From contig NZ_BLAY01000008.1 in the NCBI RefSeq assembly GCF_020521235.1, forward strand, positions 26,801 through 90,800: a DNA stretch of 64,000 nucleotides. The letters run 5' to 3'. Source of the DNA: Microseira wollei NIES-4236. Its GTDB lineage: Bacteria > Cyanobacteriota > Cyanobacteriia > Cyanobacteriales > Aerosakkonemataceae. A program made the position numbers and the translations under genes. Below, piece after piece: positions 1-8,829 of the stretch. Positions within the stretch are counted from its first letter, which is position 1, and each line of letters opens with the position of its first letter. Below the pieces are notes generated by a model. That model made no database searches, was not told the DNA's origin, and worked only from the letters and a program-made list of their open reading frames with translations.

Positions 1-1
1 C

Positions 2-355
2 GCCAACACCACCAGTGGGGCAGATCGAGGCGGGATCCGACTGCGAAATTCCGGTTTAAACCCTGCCATCAATCTAGGAACCGCAAACGTTACCGGCAAC
101 GTCATCACCAATTCGTTCAACGGTATATCTATTAGAGACGGAGACAATATCACCGGAACTGTTAACGTCAATCGAAATAACCTGATTGGCAATACGAATG
201 CCGCTTTTTACCACGGCGGTACTGGGACGATCGATGCCACCAATAACTGGTGGGATTCGCCTACAGGTCCGTTCGGCACCAGTGGACCTTCTGCAATCGC
301 CGGAACGGGTGAAAGCAGTGTCAACTTCGATCCGTTTGCGATCGTGCCTTTCTAA
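2..355 (+). CDS. C-terminal end of a right-handed beta-helix repeat protein (partial)
   Basis: The reading frame is open from the left edge to a TAA at 353-355, giving 117 residues of a protein whose start lies outside the window. It is rich in Asn, Gly and Thr, with repeating N-G-x-S-I-R and N-N-x-I-x-x-N patterns typical of parallel beta-helix rungs. It ends in a segment with the NNWW-D-S-P-x-G-P motif that commonly closes such domains in secreted cyanobacterial proteins. The protein is probably extracellular or cell-surface, possibly an adhesin or polysaccharide-binding protein, but its N-terminus and any catalytic domain cannot be seen. No terminator is obvious before the next gene. Confidence 0.8.
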   Translation, partial: ANTTSGADRGGIRLRNSGLNPAINLGTANVTGNVITNSFNGISIRDGDNITGTVNVNRNNLIGNTNAAFYHGGTGTIDATNNWWDSPTGPFGTSGPSAIAGTGESSVNFDPFAIVPF

Positions 356-516
356 GGCATCTTTTTCCCATTAAGCAATGGGGGAAATCGCCAGGAGGGA
401 AAAGGGTAAGTCTCTGACCGCCTCCGGTCCCCCCATTGTCCAAATCTCCCTGACTCGCAGTGTTTGAGATTAAGATGAAAGTAAGAATGGGAAATTACTG
501 TTTTGGTAACGGTTAA

Positions 517-1080
517 ATGGCTTCTGAGGTTTTGGTGGAAAAGAAAAAGTTAGAAAATCCGCCTTTGGAAATTCACTATCTGGGCGATCGCGCGTTACGC
601 TACCCAGCTAAGCGCATTGCCAAGGTAGATGCGGAAATCCGCGACCTGGCGCGACAAATGCTGCAAACGATGTACAGCGCCGATGGCATCGGTTTGGCAG
701 CCCCCCAAGTGGCGATTCACAAACAACTAATCGTCATTGATTGCGAACCGGATAACCCAGCCAATCCACCCCTGATTCTGGTGAATCCCACGATCAAAAA
801 GGCCAGTAGAGACATCTGCGTGGCTCAGGAAGGCTGTCTGAGCATTCCGGGGGTTTATTTAGATGTCAAGCGACCCGAAGCCATTGAGGTGTCTTATAAA
901 GACGAATACGGGCGTCCTAGGACGATAACCGCGACTGGACTGCTATCCCGCGCAATTCAACACGAAATGGATCACTTGACTGGGGTGCTATTTGTAGACC
1001 GGGTAGAAAATCGTTTGGCGCTAACCCAAGAGCTAGATAAACACGGCTTTTCGACCCAAGCGGTCAAACCAGTAGCATAA
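517..1080 (+). CDS. def: peptide deformylase
   Basis: This 187-aa protein removes the N-formyl group from the initiator methionine of nascent proteins. All three family motifs are visible: G-I-G-L-A-A-P-Q near residue 60, E-G-C-L-S near 107 and the metal-binding Q-H-E-M-D-H near 150. The Cys of motif 2 and the two His of motif 3 hold the catalytic metal and the Glu is the general base. The length fits cytosolic bacterial deformylases. The ATG at 517 has only a weak Shine-Dalgarno sequence. The next gene starts 14 bases after the stop, so the two are probably co-transcribed. Confidence 0.97.
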   Translation: MASEVLVEKKKLENPPLEIHYLGDRALRYPAKRIAKVDAEIRDLARQMLQTMYSADGIGLAAPQVAIHKQLIVIDCEPDNPANPPLILVNPTIKKASRDICVAQEGCLSIPGVYLDVKRPEAIEVSYKDEYGRPRTITATGLLSRAIQHEMDHLTGVLFVDRVENRLALTQELDKHGFSTQAVKPVA

Positions 1081-1093
1081 GGAGTTATAGATC

Positions 1094-1297
1094 GTGAATG
1101 TAATGACTCCAAAGAGCGGTTTATTTTTGGGCGCTGCTTGCGTTACCGCGATCGCTGGGGTTGGTTCCATATTCGAGCTGTCTTCTGGAAACCCTGAATT
1201 AGGCACGATGGTCACCACCACGATCCTGTTAATTAGCGTCCCCCTAACTGGATGGCTTTTCTGGGCTGCTGTTAGAGATGCAAAAGCGAACCAATAA
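1094..1297 (+). CDS. small hydrophobic protein, two predicted membrane segments
   Basis: The product is 67 aa of unknown function. Two hydrophobic stretches, about residues 9-26 and 36-58, are separated by a short polar loop, so it is probably an integral membrane protein. The GTG at 1094 is preferred because AAGGAG at 1079-1084 sits about 10 bases upstream. The in-frame ATG at 1103 would be too far from it. It follows def by 14 bases, with the ribosome-binding site overlapping the def stop, which suggests an operon. I do not recognise a named family. Confidence 0.7.
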   Translation: MNVMTPKSGLFLGAACVTAIAGVGSIFELSSGNPELGTMVTTTILLISVPLTGWLFWAAVRDAKANQ

Positions 1298-1299
1298 AG

Positions 1300-1433
1300 T
1301 AGTAACGCAAGTTGCTAGTTATAACTTGGGCGTTGCTAATGGCTAATTGCTAATTGGGAGAGAGAAGATCTTACTAATATCGTGACATTAGCCATTAGTC
1401 GCACTTTTGAGATAACTAGCAGCTTGAGTTAGT
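1300..1433. mobile_element. MITE-like element, copy 1 (TIR contains GTTGCTAGTTAT)
   Basis: A 22-bp left arm at 1301-1322 contains CAAGTTGCTAGTTAT, and an imperfect right arm at 1412-1433 contains ATAACTAGCAGCTTG. Together they bound about 130 bp that encode nothing. The interior holds heptamer-like GCTAATT and CCATTAG runs. A second element with the same arms lies at 19782-19947. Here TA precedes the left arm but TC follows the right arm, so a TA duplication is only half visible. The element fills the gap before the FHA-PrsW gene and may influence its transcription. Confidence 0.6.
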
Positions 1434-1475
1434 CGTTGCTCAAAAAGTCGTTGGCGACCCACTAGAGAACCAAAA

Positions 1476-2840
1476 ATGACAGGGTTTGAACGTTCTGTAG
1501 GATTTCTCAGGCATCTGTCCCCTAGTGGGTTAGGGGAATCTCAACTGCGCCACAAACTGACAACGACGGGTGAAGTTATTATCGGGCGAGACTTCGGCTG
1601 CGAAATCGTTTTGGACTCGGATGAGTACGGGATGGTGTCCCGGCGTCATGCCGCAGTCCGCCCGGTAAATGCTGGCATCTGGGAAATTTGCGACCTCAAT
1701 AGCGCCAACGGTACTTACGTCAACGGGGAACGCTTGCAGGGATGCCGCTATTTGCGAACGGGCGATCGGATTCAGTTGGGTAAAAACGGCCCGGAATTTA
1801 TCTTTGAGTGCAACCCTAGCAGCCAAACTCCGGGGTCGTTTCGCTCAGCGCCAACCCACGCTGCTACACCGCTGATGGCAACACCAGCGATCTCAAATCC
1901 TTCTGGTAGGTTAGATCGGGTTACTATCAGCCAACTGTTTCCCATCCTCTCCACGGGACGACAGCTCAAACAAAAAGCTTTCTTGATGCCAGCGATCGTC
2001 ACAGTGGGATTTGTGGTGCTGATGTTTACTGCGGTAGGAGAGCCGCTGGCGTTCAACATGTTGCTGGCAGCTTATCTGGCGGGTGCTGCTTACTACTTTG
2101 TTTACCAGCTCTGCGGCAAGCATAAACCTTGGTGGGTGTTGTTGGCTTCTGCCCTCATGACTGTCTTGATTTTAGTCAGTCCCCTGCTACAGGTATTTTT
2201 GCTAATTTTTCGCGAATTCCTGCCAGGAAGCATACCCACTGAAACCGAGTCTGTCAGCTTTCCGGTTTTGCTGATGCGAATGTTTTTCGGGGCAGGATTG
2301 ATGGAGGAACTGCTGAAGGCGTTGCCCGTGGTAGGAGCCTATTTACTGGCACGCCAGCTGCCATCGCCTTGGCGAGAACGCATCGGCGTCTGGGAACCTC
2401 TGGATGGGATTTTGCTGGGAGCTGCCTCTGCTGTAGGCTTTACCCTATTGGAAACCCTGGGACAGTACGTACCTGAGGCAATCCAGAACGTCACGTTTCA
2501 GGCGGGGGAAGGCGCCGGACAACTTGTAGGATTGCAGTTGCTGATTCCTCGAATTATGGGGTCTGTCGCCGGACACATGGCCTATAGCGGCTATTTGGGC
2601 TATTTTATCGGGCTGAGCGTCCTCAAACCCCGCAACTTCTGGAAAATTCTGGGGGTGGGTTACTTAAGTGCTGCCGGACTCCATGCGCTTTGGAACGCGA
2701 CGGGGTTTTTCAGCGGGTTCGGATTGGCAGTGGTCGGGGTTTTATCCTATGCTTTTCTAGCGGCGGCAATCCTGAAAGCCCGTGCCCTGTCGCCGACGCG
2801 ATCGCAAAATTTCGCCACCCGTTTTATTACTCGTCCGTAG
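1476..2840 (+). CDS. FHA domain fused to a PrsW-type intramembrane protease
   Basis: The product is 454 aa. An N-terminal FHA domain spans about residues 30-110 and shows the phosphothreonine-binding hallmarks I-G-R-D near 35, S-R-R-H near 57 and N-G-T-Y-V-N-G near 80. A Pro/Ser/Thr-rich linker leads to a polytopic membrane region from about 165. This region carries the PrsW signature: E-E-L-L-K near 275, G-H-x-A-x-S-G-Y near 366 and L-H-A-L-W-N near 402. PrsW proteins are membrane metalloproteases related to CAAX proteases that can cleave anti-sigma factors. The FHA domain would place recognition or activity under Ser/Thr phosphorylation, which is inference. The 3' end overlaps the convergent gene at 2827 by 14 bases. 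Confidence 0.88.
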   Translation: MTGFERSVGFLRHLSPSGLGESQLRHKLTTTGEVIIGRDFGCEIVLDSDEYGMVSRRHAAVRPVNAGIWEICDLNSANGTYVNGERLQGCRYLRTGDRIQLGKNGPEFIFECNPSSQTPGSFRSAPTHAATPLMATPAISNPSGRLDRVTISQLFPILSTGRQLKQKAFLMPAIVTVGFVVLMFTAVGEPLAFNMLLAAYLAGAAYYFVYQLCGKHKPWWVLLASALMTVLILVSPLLQVFLLIFREFLPGSIPTETESVSFPVLLMRMFFGAGLMEELLKALPVVGAYLLARQLPSPWRERIGVWEPLDGILLGAASAVGFTLLETLGQYVPEAIQNVTFQAGEGAGQLVGLQLLIPRIMGSVAGHMAYSGYLGYFIGLSVLKPRNFWKILGVGYLSAAGLHALWNATGFFSGFGLAVVGVLSYAFLAAAILKARALSPTRSQNFATRFITRP

Positions 2841-3462
2841 TTTCCAATTCATCTAAAGCGATGCGCGCGATCGCTAAACTCAAACGCGCCCGTTCTATTT
2901 CCGATAATTGGGTCCAATCTAGAGGTCGAACTGCTCCCAAGGCTAATTCAACCGTTTCGGCTTCTGCGCCCCGCATTGCATAGGCTAAAGGACGCGCCAA
3001 CACTTGCAAATCGTCTTCTGCCCAGTTGGGAAGTAATTCCTGCACGCATTGTATCATTCGATCCATTAAAGACATCGCCGGGGCAGGATATCCGGTGGCG
3101 TCAATTAGTTCGCTGGCTTTGGTAGCAATCGCATCTAACCAGTGGGAAGGAACGCGACAGGCAAACCGATCTGATAAAGATGCTTGCAGGCGTGCCAAAA
3201 TCCCGTTGGGAACATTTTGGGGCCAAAGTTGGTCTATCCCAGAGAAGAAAGCTTGCGATCGCGCCCCTATTTCCGCTGCCGACCAATCCTCTAACGTAAA
3301 TTCCTGTTCTAGTTCGGCAAAAAAAGCTTCCGACTCTGGCGCGAGTGGATTCCAGGGATAGGATACCTCTTCCTCCTGCCACAGTAGCTGCACTAGCTCC
3401 TGTACCGCTTGAGTCTGTAAGCGTTCAGAATATTCCGAATAGCCGTTATTTGTGTTTACCAT
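2827..3462 (-). CDS. conserved-looking hypothetical protein, 211 aa
   Basis: No family is recognised. The protein is acidic and apparently helical, with many Ala, Leu, Glu and Trp residues and no signal peptide or membrane segment, so it is probably cytosolic. The ATG at 3462 is preferred because GGAG lies about eight bases upstream. A longer reading to 3483 would place that ribosome-binding site inside the gene. It is the last gene of a minus-strand run that includes the CHAT-FHA and PP2C genes and converges on the FHA-PrsW gene. The position suggests a role with them, but nothing in the protein itself shows it. Confidence 0.7.
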   Translation of the reverse strand: MVNTNNGYSEYSERLQTQAVQELVQLLWQEEEVSYPWNPLAPESEAFFAELEQEFTLEDWSAAEIGARSQAFFSGIDQLWPQNVPNGILARLQASLSDRFACRVPSHWLDAIATKASELIDATGYPAPAMSLMDRMIQCVQELLPNWAEDDLQVLARPLAYAMRGAEAETVELALGAVRPLDWTQLSEIERARLSLAIARIALDELETTDE

Positions 3463-3632
3463 GATTCTACTCCAACAATCCACTCTCTATGCACGCTGGT
3501 GTGGTTAGCTACACCAGCACTTCCATGAGTTCCGCAACTGGTCGCCATTTATTCAATTGTTTCTGTGTGACCTCAAAGTACATCAGCCATAGAGCATGGG
3601 ATACTCAGAGGGGGGAAGAGATTGGGGTCAAA

Positions 3633-5207
3633 CTATGTGTCGATGACAAATTCCCAACTTTGGCCTTGGGAACTGCCAAACTTGAGCTGCATCCCTGACT
3701 GCAAAGGCACTTCTTGATGATGTACCTTTTGCCAACCCGTAGCGCCTAAAATCAGTGTACCGAAGCGAGATTCATCATTCAGAAAATAAGTTGCTTTTGC
3801 CTTATTTTCGATGCGCTCTTCGCGGCAAAATATTTTCGCATGTTTTTGAGAAACCCAGGGTTCGGGAATGACCAAATCGTTCCTTTGATTTCGTCCCACC
3901 CACATCAATCCACCGTAGAGGCGCCAAATTTTATTTGTCGCTCCGACTCGGCGCAAGAAAGCACTGGGGCGGACTTGTCCGATCCAAGTCGAGGTATTGG
4001 GTAATTCGGTGATGCCGTCTAACGGTTGGATCAGCTGACCGTCAAATTCTGGATGCAAGTATAGAACCGGCAAAGTCCAGGCTGGTTGATTAAATTTATA
4101 CAGCGTCAGCAGCTGCTGTCTTGCTACCGCCACAGCACGATCGATCGGCATCCGCTCTGCTAACGATCGGGCAAAAGTTTGTATAAAACTTAACGCTTCT
4201 TGGTCGGCTATGGCATCGCGCATTGCCAACACTGCTGGCACTCCGTGATGGATCAGCACTTCTGCCAAACTGCTGCGGGGAATGCTAGTTTGTCCCTGGT
4301 GTACGGGTTGAGCGCCCCAGCAGGCATTGAAAACGGCGAGGGTGACGCGACACCGAATCAGCACCTGCGCCAGTTCCGTGCCGTTCATGGTAACTCCTGG
4401 CCCCAAAAACAACAAGCCGCCGTCTGGGGCGGGTTCCCCATGACCCGCATAAAACATGATGTTGTAACTGCCGCTTTCCAACCGCGCAATTAGTTCGGAT
4501 GGGGTTGGCTGGATCAGCGTATCCACCAGACAGGGAACAAACGTGCCAGAACCGCCCGCCGAACCGATCTGTCCGCTGTGTTCCAAAAGTTTGGTTAAAC
4601 TTCTCCCCTCTTCTTCCAGATCCAAACGGCTGGCAGTTTTGCGCCCAGTAGGAAGGTTCTCTCCTAAAATCAGCAGGATATTTAAAGCGTGATCCATGCG
4701 CCGGGGCGGTAGGGGGTCAACATCGCTGGTGGTGCGACTGAATAGCAATTTTTGGTAGTTCAGAGAAATGGCCTGAGTCCCAGCTTGGGGTTGCATAATT
4801 TCCCAAGGCAGGACGATCAAGTCCGGGTCGCGAATTTCCAGACGCAACCGCAAAAATTGCTCCTGTCCGGTAGCGATGCCTTGGCTGTGTTCCAAACTGC
4901 GTTGAATCGGTCCATCGAATAACCATTGCCAAAGTTCAATTCCCAACTGTTGCATCAGACGACTGCTGTAGCTGGTAGTCTGGTTAGAATAATCTGCAAC
5001 AACAGTTGGTTTTGGGGGTTGGGTGAGGGAAAACATTTGTTGCCATCCCAACCAGGTTTGCGTCAAGCTTTCTGACCAAATGCAGTCGTGATGGACATAT
5101 CCACCTGGATAAGGAGCTTTCACAACCCAGATGGCAAAGTGGTCTGCCCCAGCAGCTACCAGGCGATCTACGCTCAAGTTGAGGCAAGGACTCTCAGATG
5201 GCGACAT
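3633..5207 (-). CDS. CHAT-domain (caspase-like) protein with C-terminal FHA domain
   Basis: The product is about 524 aa. The middle holds a CHAT caspase-like peptidase domain with the predicted catalytic His in F-Y-A-G-H-G-E (near residue 255) and Cys in F-N-A-C-W-G-A (near 295), both intact. The C-terminal 110 residues form an FHA domain: W-V-G-R-N-Q-R-N-D-L near 436 and V-S-Q-K-H-A-K near 455. No signal peptide is seen. CHAT proteins are Cys peptidases of the separase/caspase clan used in several prokaryotic signalling or defence systems. FHA binding of phosphothreonine would couple it to kinases and the adjacent PP2C phosphatase, which is inference. The ATG at 5207 was chosen over a GTG three codons upstream. 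Confidence 0.87.
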   Translation of the reverse strand: MSPSESPCLNLSVDRLVAAGADHFAIWVVKAPYPGGYVHHDCIWSESLTQTWLGWQQMFSLTQPPKPTVVADYSNQTTSYSSRLMQQLGIELWQWLFDGPIQRSLEHSQGIATGQEQFLRLRLEIRDPDLIVLPWEIMQPQAGTQAISLNYQKLLFSRTTSDVDPLPPRRMDHALNILLILGENLPTGRKTASRLDLEEEGRSLTKLLEHSGQIGSAGGSGTFVPCLVDTLIQPTPSELIARLESGSYNIMFYAGHGEPAPDGGLLFLGPGVTMNGTELAQVLIRCRVTLAVFNACWGAQPVHQGQTSIPRSSLAEVLIHHGVPAVLAMRDAIADQEALSFIQTFARSLAERMPIDRAVAVARQQLLTLYKFNQPAWTLPVLYLHPEFDGQLIQPLDGITELPNTSTWIGQVRPSAFLRRVGATNKIWRLYGGLMWVGRNQRNDLVIPEPWVSQKHAKIFCREERIENKAKATYFLNDESRFGTLILGATGWQKVHHQEVPLQSGMQLKFGSSQGQSWEFVIDT

Positions 5208-5280
5208 TGAGAACACTGGATATTAAACCTAGACCTAGACTGTATCAATTTTCTGTCGAGATTGGCAGCAACAACCCGGA

Positions 5281-7794
5281 CTAATCCTTAACAGCAGCGC
5301 ATTTCCCCTGTCGTGGGGGAGGAACCGTTGAGGTTGGCAGCGCAAAGGAAGTAAGATCCGCTTCTTTGAGCCAGCCGGTTTCTCCCGGTTCTAGCAGGGG
5401 ATTTTCCTGGGTCGCCCCAGAGCCTTCGCGCCGCGTGCCCTCAGGCGTATCTCTCTGCGGCGGCGGACTCAGGTTGGTTGCAGTTGGGTTTTTCTTCACG
5501 GGTTCCTGATGTTGTACGGACTGATCCCCAGTAGGTTTGACCGTTGTATTTCCTGCTCTGGTTTTGGGTAGCGAGCAAACTTTCAGCCTCAGCCAGACAT
5601 CCTCCCCTGGTGTTGCCTGCTTGCTCAGGACTTGTAAAATGCTACCCGCGGGGACTATTTTCTGCCCCGGTACGGTTGCCGATAAACCGGACTCTGGCAC
5701 CGGCTGTTGGAACAGTACCAAGTCGCGGATCTGGCCCGAACCGCTTTCTGCTGAACTTTTGACTAAAATAAAAGACCCTGGACTGAACGAGGCTGGCGCA
5801 GCCGGACTTAAAGGCTTAGTAGAGGGGCTGGGACTGGAATTAAAAATACCCGACTTGACTTTCTGCCCTACTTCTGGTATTAGCAGGTAGGCCATAGCCC
5901 CGCCCAACCCCAAAAGCAGCCCAATGGCGCACAAAAGCGGTAACAAGCTGCCCTCGCGGCGTGGGGTTAAAAGCAGCCGCGTCTTGAGTACGGTAGATGG
6001 GTTTTGGGCTCTCCCAGAGTCAGGTCGCTGCTTACTGTGCATGGCAGTTTGGATATCGGGGGCGGGGGAGGATTTGCCATTACCCCTCAACCTACTTGGG
6101 AGCATTTCTGGGTTAACGCTGACTCGACAGTGAACCAAACCCACGGTAACGTTGTCATGTCCGTTGAGGGTGTTGCCAATTTCGATCAGCCTTGCTGCGG
6201 CGCTTGCCAGATCGACTTTTCCGTCTAAAACTGGTAGAATCTCGTCTTCCCAAAACTGCTCTACGCGATCCCCGTCGCTTAAACCATCGGAACACAGCAG
6301 GAAAATACAGTCTTCATCGACGACAAACCGCCCGACTGTAGGATGCAGGTTCATCGAGGAATTCATGCCCAATGCCTGAACCAAAGAACCCGACCCGATT
6401 TGTTGCAGTGCTTCCCGATAAAGCGAGTAACCCAACCGCACTTCTCGCGAAGCCACATCATCGTCTAAGGTGACCTGATGGCATCCGCTGCGCGAGATCC
6501 AGTAGGCTCGACTATCTCCCACGTGGGTGATGTAAATTTCATCCCCGTAGGCTAATGCCATCACCAGGGTGGTTCCCATGCGTTGCCGTTGCTGTCGCTG
6601 TTCGGCATCGTTGCGCTGACTGATCTGGTCGTTAGCGGCACAAACTGCTATTTCTAATTTGGTTGATAGGGTTTCTGGTTGCCAACTGCCGTCATTTCTC
6701 ACCTGCTGGAGTTGCTGTTGGATGGTTTCAACTGCCAAGTTGGAAGCAACCATGCCCCCCTCATGTCCCCCGATGCCGTCGCAGACAATTGCCAACGGAG
6801 TGTAGCTGGATGTATTTGAGCGTTGTTTGGACTGGGAATTTTGTCCTGAGAACTCAAAACTGTTTGGCATGTCGCTGTTCGGGTAACGGGCATCTTCATT
6901 GCGCTGGCGGCTGGGGCCTTTATCGGTGCGGGTGATAATTTCATAGCTGCGGTCTATAGTTTTCCCGCAGTTAGTCAGTGCTAAATCTAACTCAGCAAGC
7001 AAGCGATCGCCGGATAGTTGCCCTTCAATCATTTGTTGGCACAGTTGTGCGATAAATTCCGCCACGATTGGGTTTGCGCCTTCTACCCATTGCCGCCACA
7101 AATCACCAAGTTGGCTTAACGCTGGGGGCGAACGATCTTGTTGCAATTGCAGCAGTCGCACTAGCCCCCCTTCTACTCGCAGCAGCGTTGGACAAAGCAA
7201 GCTAGACGCAACCCCTTCGCTGCTAAACGGCTGCCACAGCGTCCCTATCTGCCACAACCAATTGAGCTGGCGCAATGGGGATGCGCCTGGCCAAACGTGG
7301 GTTAATTCGGGCACTAGCTGCGGTTTGACTGGTGTTTTTCGCTGCTGCTGTTCCCTGTAGATGGGTGCTTGCTCTAGCAGCCAAATTTCCTCAGTCTTGC
7401 CTTTTTTTTCCAGCGTCGCCACTCCGAAGACTTGAGGCACGTGCAGTCGATAGGGAAACAGCCGCAGGTAAGGGCTAATTGCGGGTGGAATATCCGATGG
7501 AAACTCTGGCGGCAACCCCGGTTTGGTATCGAGTACGATGGGATTGTGCTTCAAAGACCCTACGCCAAATCCCTGGCTGTCGCCGACGGGATGCTCCAGG
7601 TTCGCTGCTTCACGAGCGCTCTCGATCAAATAGCGCTCTGCCAAAAGTTGCCCTTCTCTTAAGGTTTCTATCCCCCTACCCAGAGCATACAAATACCGTT
7701 TGGGCAAAATGGCACGACACTGCTGGCAAAACCTGTGAGTCTCTGGATTGATTGCCTGACAGAAGGGACAACTAATCTTCGCTGTGTCGTGCAT
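5281..7794 (-). CDS. PP2C-family Ser/Thr phosphatase with N-terminal zinc ribbon and C-terminal membrane segment
   Basis: The product is 837 aa. It begins with a zinc ribbon, C-x2-C at residues 9-12 and C-x2-C near 23-26. A region of about 250 residues of unclear fold follows, then a PP2C domain at about 285-560. The metal-binding motifs D-G-I-G-G-H-E-G-G, H-V-G-D-S-R-A, C-S-D-G-L-S-D-G and G-H-D-N-V-T are all intact, so it should be active. A single hydrophobic segment near 620-640 and a Pro/Ser-rich tail with possible SH3-like beta strands follow. GAGGA upstream of the ATG at 7794 supports the start. It lies 73 bases before the CHAT-FHA gene and is likely co-transcribed with it. Confidence 0.9.
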   Translation of the reverse strand: MHDTAKISCPFCQAINPETHRFCQQCRAILPKRYLYALGRGIETLREGQLLAERYLIESAREAANLEHPVGDSQGFGVGSLKHNPIVLDTKPGLPPEFPSDIPPAISPYLRLFPYRLHVPQVFGVATLEKKGKTEEIWLLEQAPIYREQQQRKTPVKPQLVPELTHVWPGASPLRQLNWLWQIGTLWQPFSSEGVASSLLCPTLLRVEGGLVRLLQLQQDRSPPALSQLGDLWRQWVEGANPIVAEFIAQLCQQMIEGQLSGDRLLAELDLALTNCGKTIDRSYEIITRTDKGPSRQRNEDARYPNSDMPNSFEFSGQNSQSKQRSNTSSYTPLAIVCDGIGGHEGGMVASNLAVETIQQQLQQVRNDGSWQPETLSTKLEIAVCAANDQISQRNDAEQRQQRQRMGTTLVMALAYGDEIYITHVGDSRAYWISRSGCHQVTLDDDVASREVRLGYSLYREALQQIGSGSLVQALGMNSSMNLHPTVGRFVVDEDCIFLLCSDGLSDGDRVEQFWEDEILPVLDGKVDLASAAARLIEIGNTLNGHDNVTVGLVHCRVSVNPEMLPSRLRGNGKSSPAPDIQTAMHSKQRPDSGRAQNPSTVLKTRLLLTPRREGSLLPLLCAIGLLLGLGGAMAYLLIPEVGQKVKSGIFNSSPSPSTKPLSPAAPASFSPGSFILVKSSAESGSGQIRDLVLFQQPVPESGLSATVPGQKIVPAGSILQVLSKQATPGEDVWLRLKVCSLPKTRAGNTTVKPTGDQSVQHQEPVKKNPTATNLSPPPQRDTPEGTRREGSGATQENPLLEPGETGWLKEADLTSFALPTSTVPPPRQGKCAAVKD

Positions 7795-7924
7795 GAAGGT
7801 TCCTCGCGTCTATCAGCCTTCGGTGTGTTGTCTGCGGACACCGGCGCTCTCTGCTTAAATTGCTGCATCTGTATCAATGATCGCCGATTTTAGCGCTTGA
7901 TTTTTGGGTTCAACATGGCAATTT

Positions 7925-8212
7925 TCAGTTATATTCGCCCCTGGTTGACCCTTGACCGGATTTTTCCACCATAGCTGGGGTTTGCTGCTCCAGAGGCTGC
8001 ATTCCGCCGCTTTGCCTCATCAGCCCGGGCCAAATTAATAAAAAGAAGCCCATCCAGGCAGATACTGGAATAGATACCAGAACCGTCACCCACAAGGTTT
8101 TGAGCAGCACCCAACTGCCGCCGATTAGGGTTATGCCAAACAGCAGGATCGACCAAGGCTGGCACCACCAAGGTTTATAACTCCAAGGGCTTACAGGTTG
8201 TTGAGCAGACAT
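7925..8212 (-). CDS. small membrane protein (possibly the cyanobacterial DUF6737 family)
   Basis: The product is 95 aa. The N-terminus contains a W-S-Y-K-P-W-W-C-Q-P-W-S motif, followed by two hydrophobic segments at about residues 18-36 and 40-60 and a polar tail. I associate this motif with a short cyanobacterial membrane family annotated DUF6737, from memory and not confirmed. The ATG at 8212 begins at the conserved-looking part. A longer frame reaches 8260 but adds residues unlike the rest. It is the first gene of the minus-strand run toward PP2C, 130 bases upstream of that gene. Confidence 0.65.
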   Translation of the reverse strand: MSAQQPVSPWSYKPWWCQPWSILLFGITLIGGSWVLLKTLWVTVLVSIPVSAWMGFFLLIWPGLMRQSGGMQPLEQQTPAMVEKSGQGSTRGEYN

Positions 8213-8444
8213 GATATCTTTAAATAATAACTTTTGAGCAGCGTTAACAAAAAATTCCACAAGCTATAGATCGGTAGTTTTTATTTTATTAAATATTAGG
8301 TGGGGAAGCGGTTTGGGCTACTGAGATACTCACCTCTTGCCAGCCAAATTTTAAATAGATTTGTTTATACAAATCTTTTTGCTATTCGATCTAGCTTTTG
8401 GATTATTTTAATGTTAGCGCATCGAAATCTTTTGGCGGATCGCT

Positions 8445-8702
8445 ATGCCTGAATTTCAATTTAACCAATTGCCAGAGCAAAAGAATTCAGCGGCAGAATC
8501 ACCTGAGAACCAAAAGGTGGCTCAGCAACTGGAAAACCTCAAGCGATCGCACTCCCAGCGCCATCAGTTAACGAACCTTGAGATTTGGGCGCTTGTCAGC
8601 ACGATGGATGATTTTATTCCGGGTTTTTGGAGCCGTTTTATGCTCAATCGTCAAGTGGCCTTTAAAGAATTTTTAGAGCAAAAAAAGACAAAAGGATCTT
8701 AA
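8445..8702 (+). CDS. hypothetical protein, 85 aa
   Basis: This small soluble protein has no recognised domain. A polar, Gln/Glu-rich N-terminal half is followed by a more structured half with a W-A-L-V-S-T-M-D-D-F-I-P-G-F-W-S-R-F stretch rich in aromatics. GGCGG lies 6-10 bases upstream of the ATG. It is divergent from the 95-aa membrane protein gene, leaving a shared AT-rich intergenic region (8213-8444). It looks like a real cyanobacterial small protein because of its composition and codon use. The function is unknown. Confidence 0.6.
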   Translation: MPEFQFNQLPEQKNSAAESPENQKVAQQLENLKRSHSQRHQLTNLEIWALVSTMDDFIPGFWSRFMLNRQVAFKEFLEQKKTKGS

Positions 8703-8829
8703 CTGGCTGCGTCCTCGATCCGGATTGCTCCGAACAAGGGAGAAGGATAAGGGAGAAGGCGAGGGGAACCTTACCCCATCGGTCTCCCTAGAAACTCTGC
8801 CTGCTCAAAAGCGTTCCAACCAGCTGCAT

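Noticed and set aside
186..374. 62-codon frame at the left end
   Set aside because: It is out of phase with the beta-helix frame, which is open from base 2 and has clear repeat motifs.
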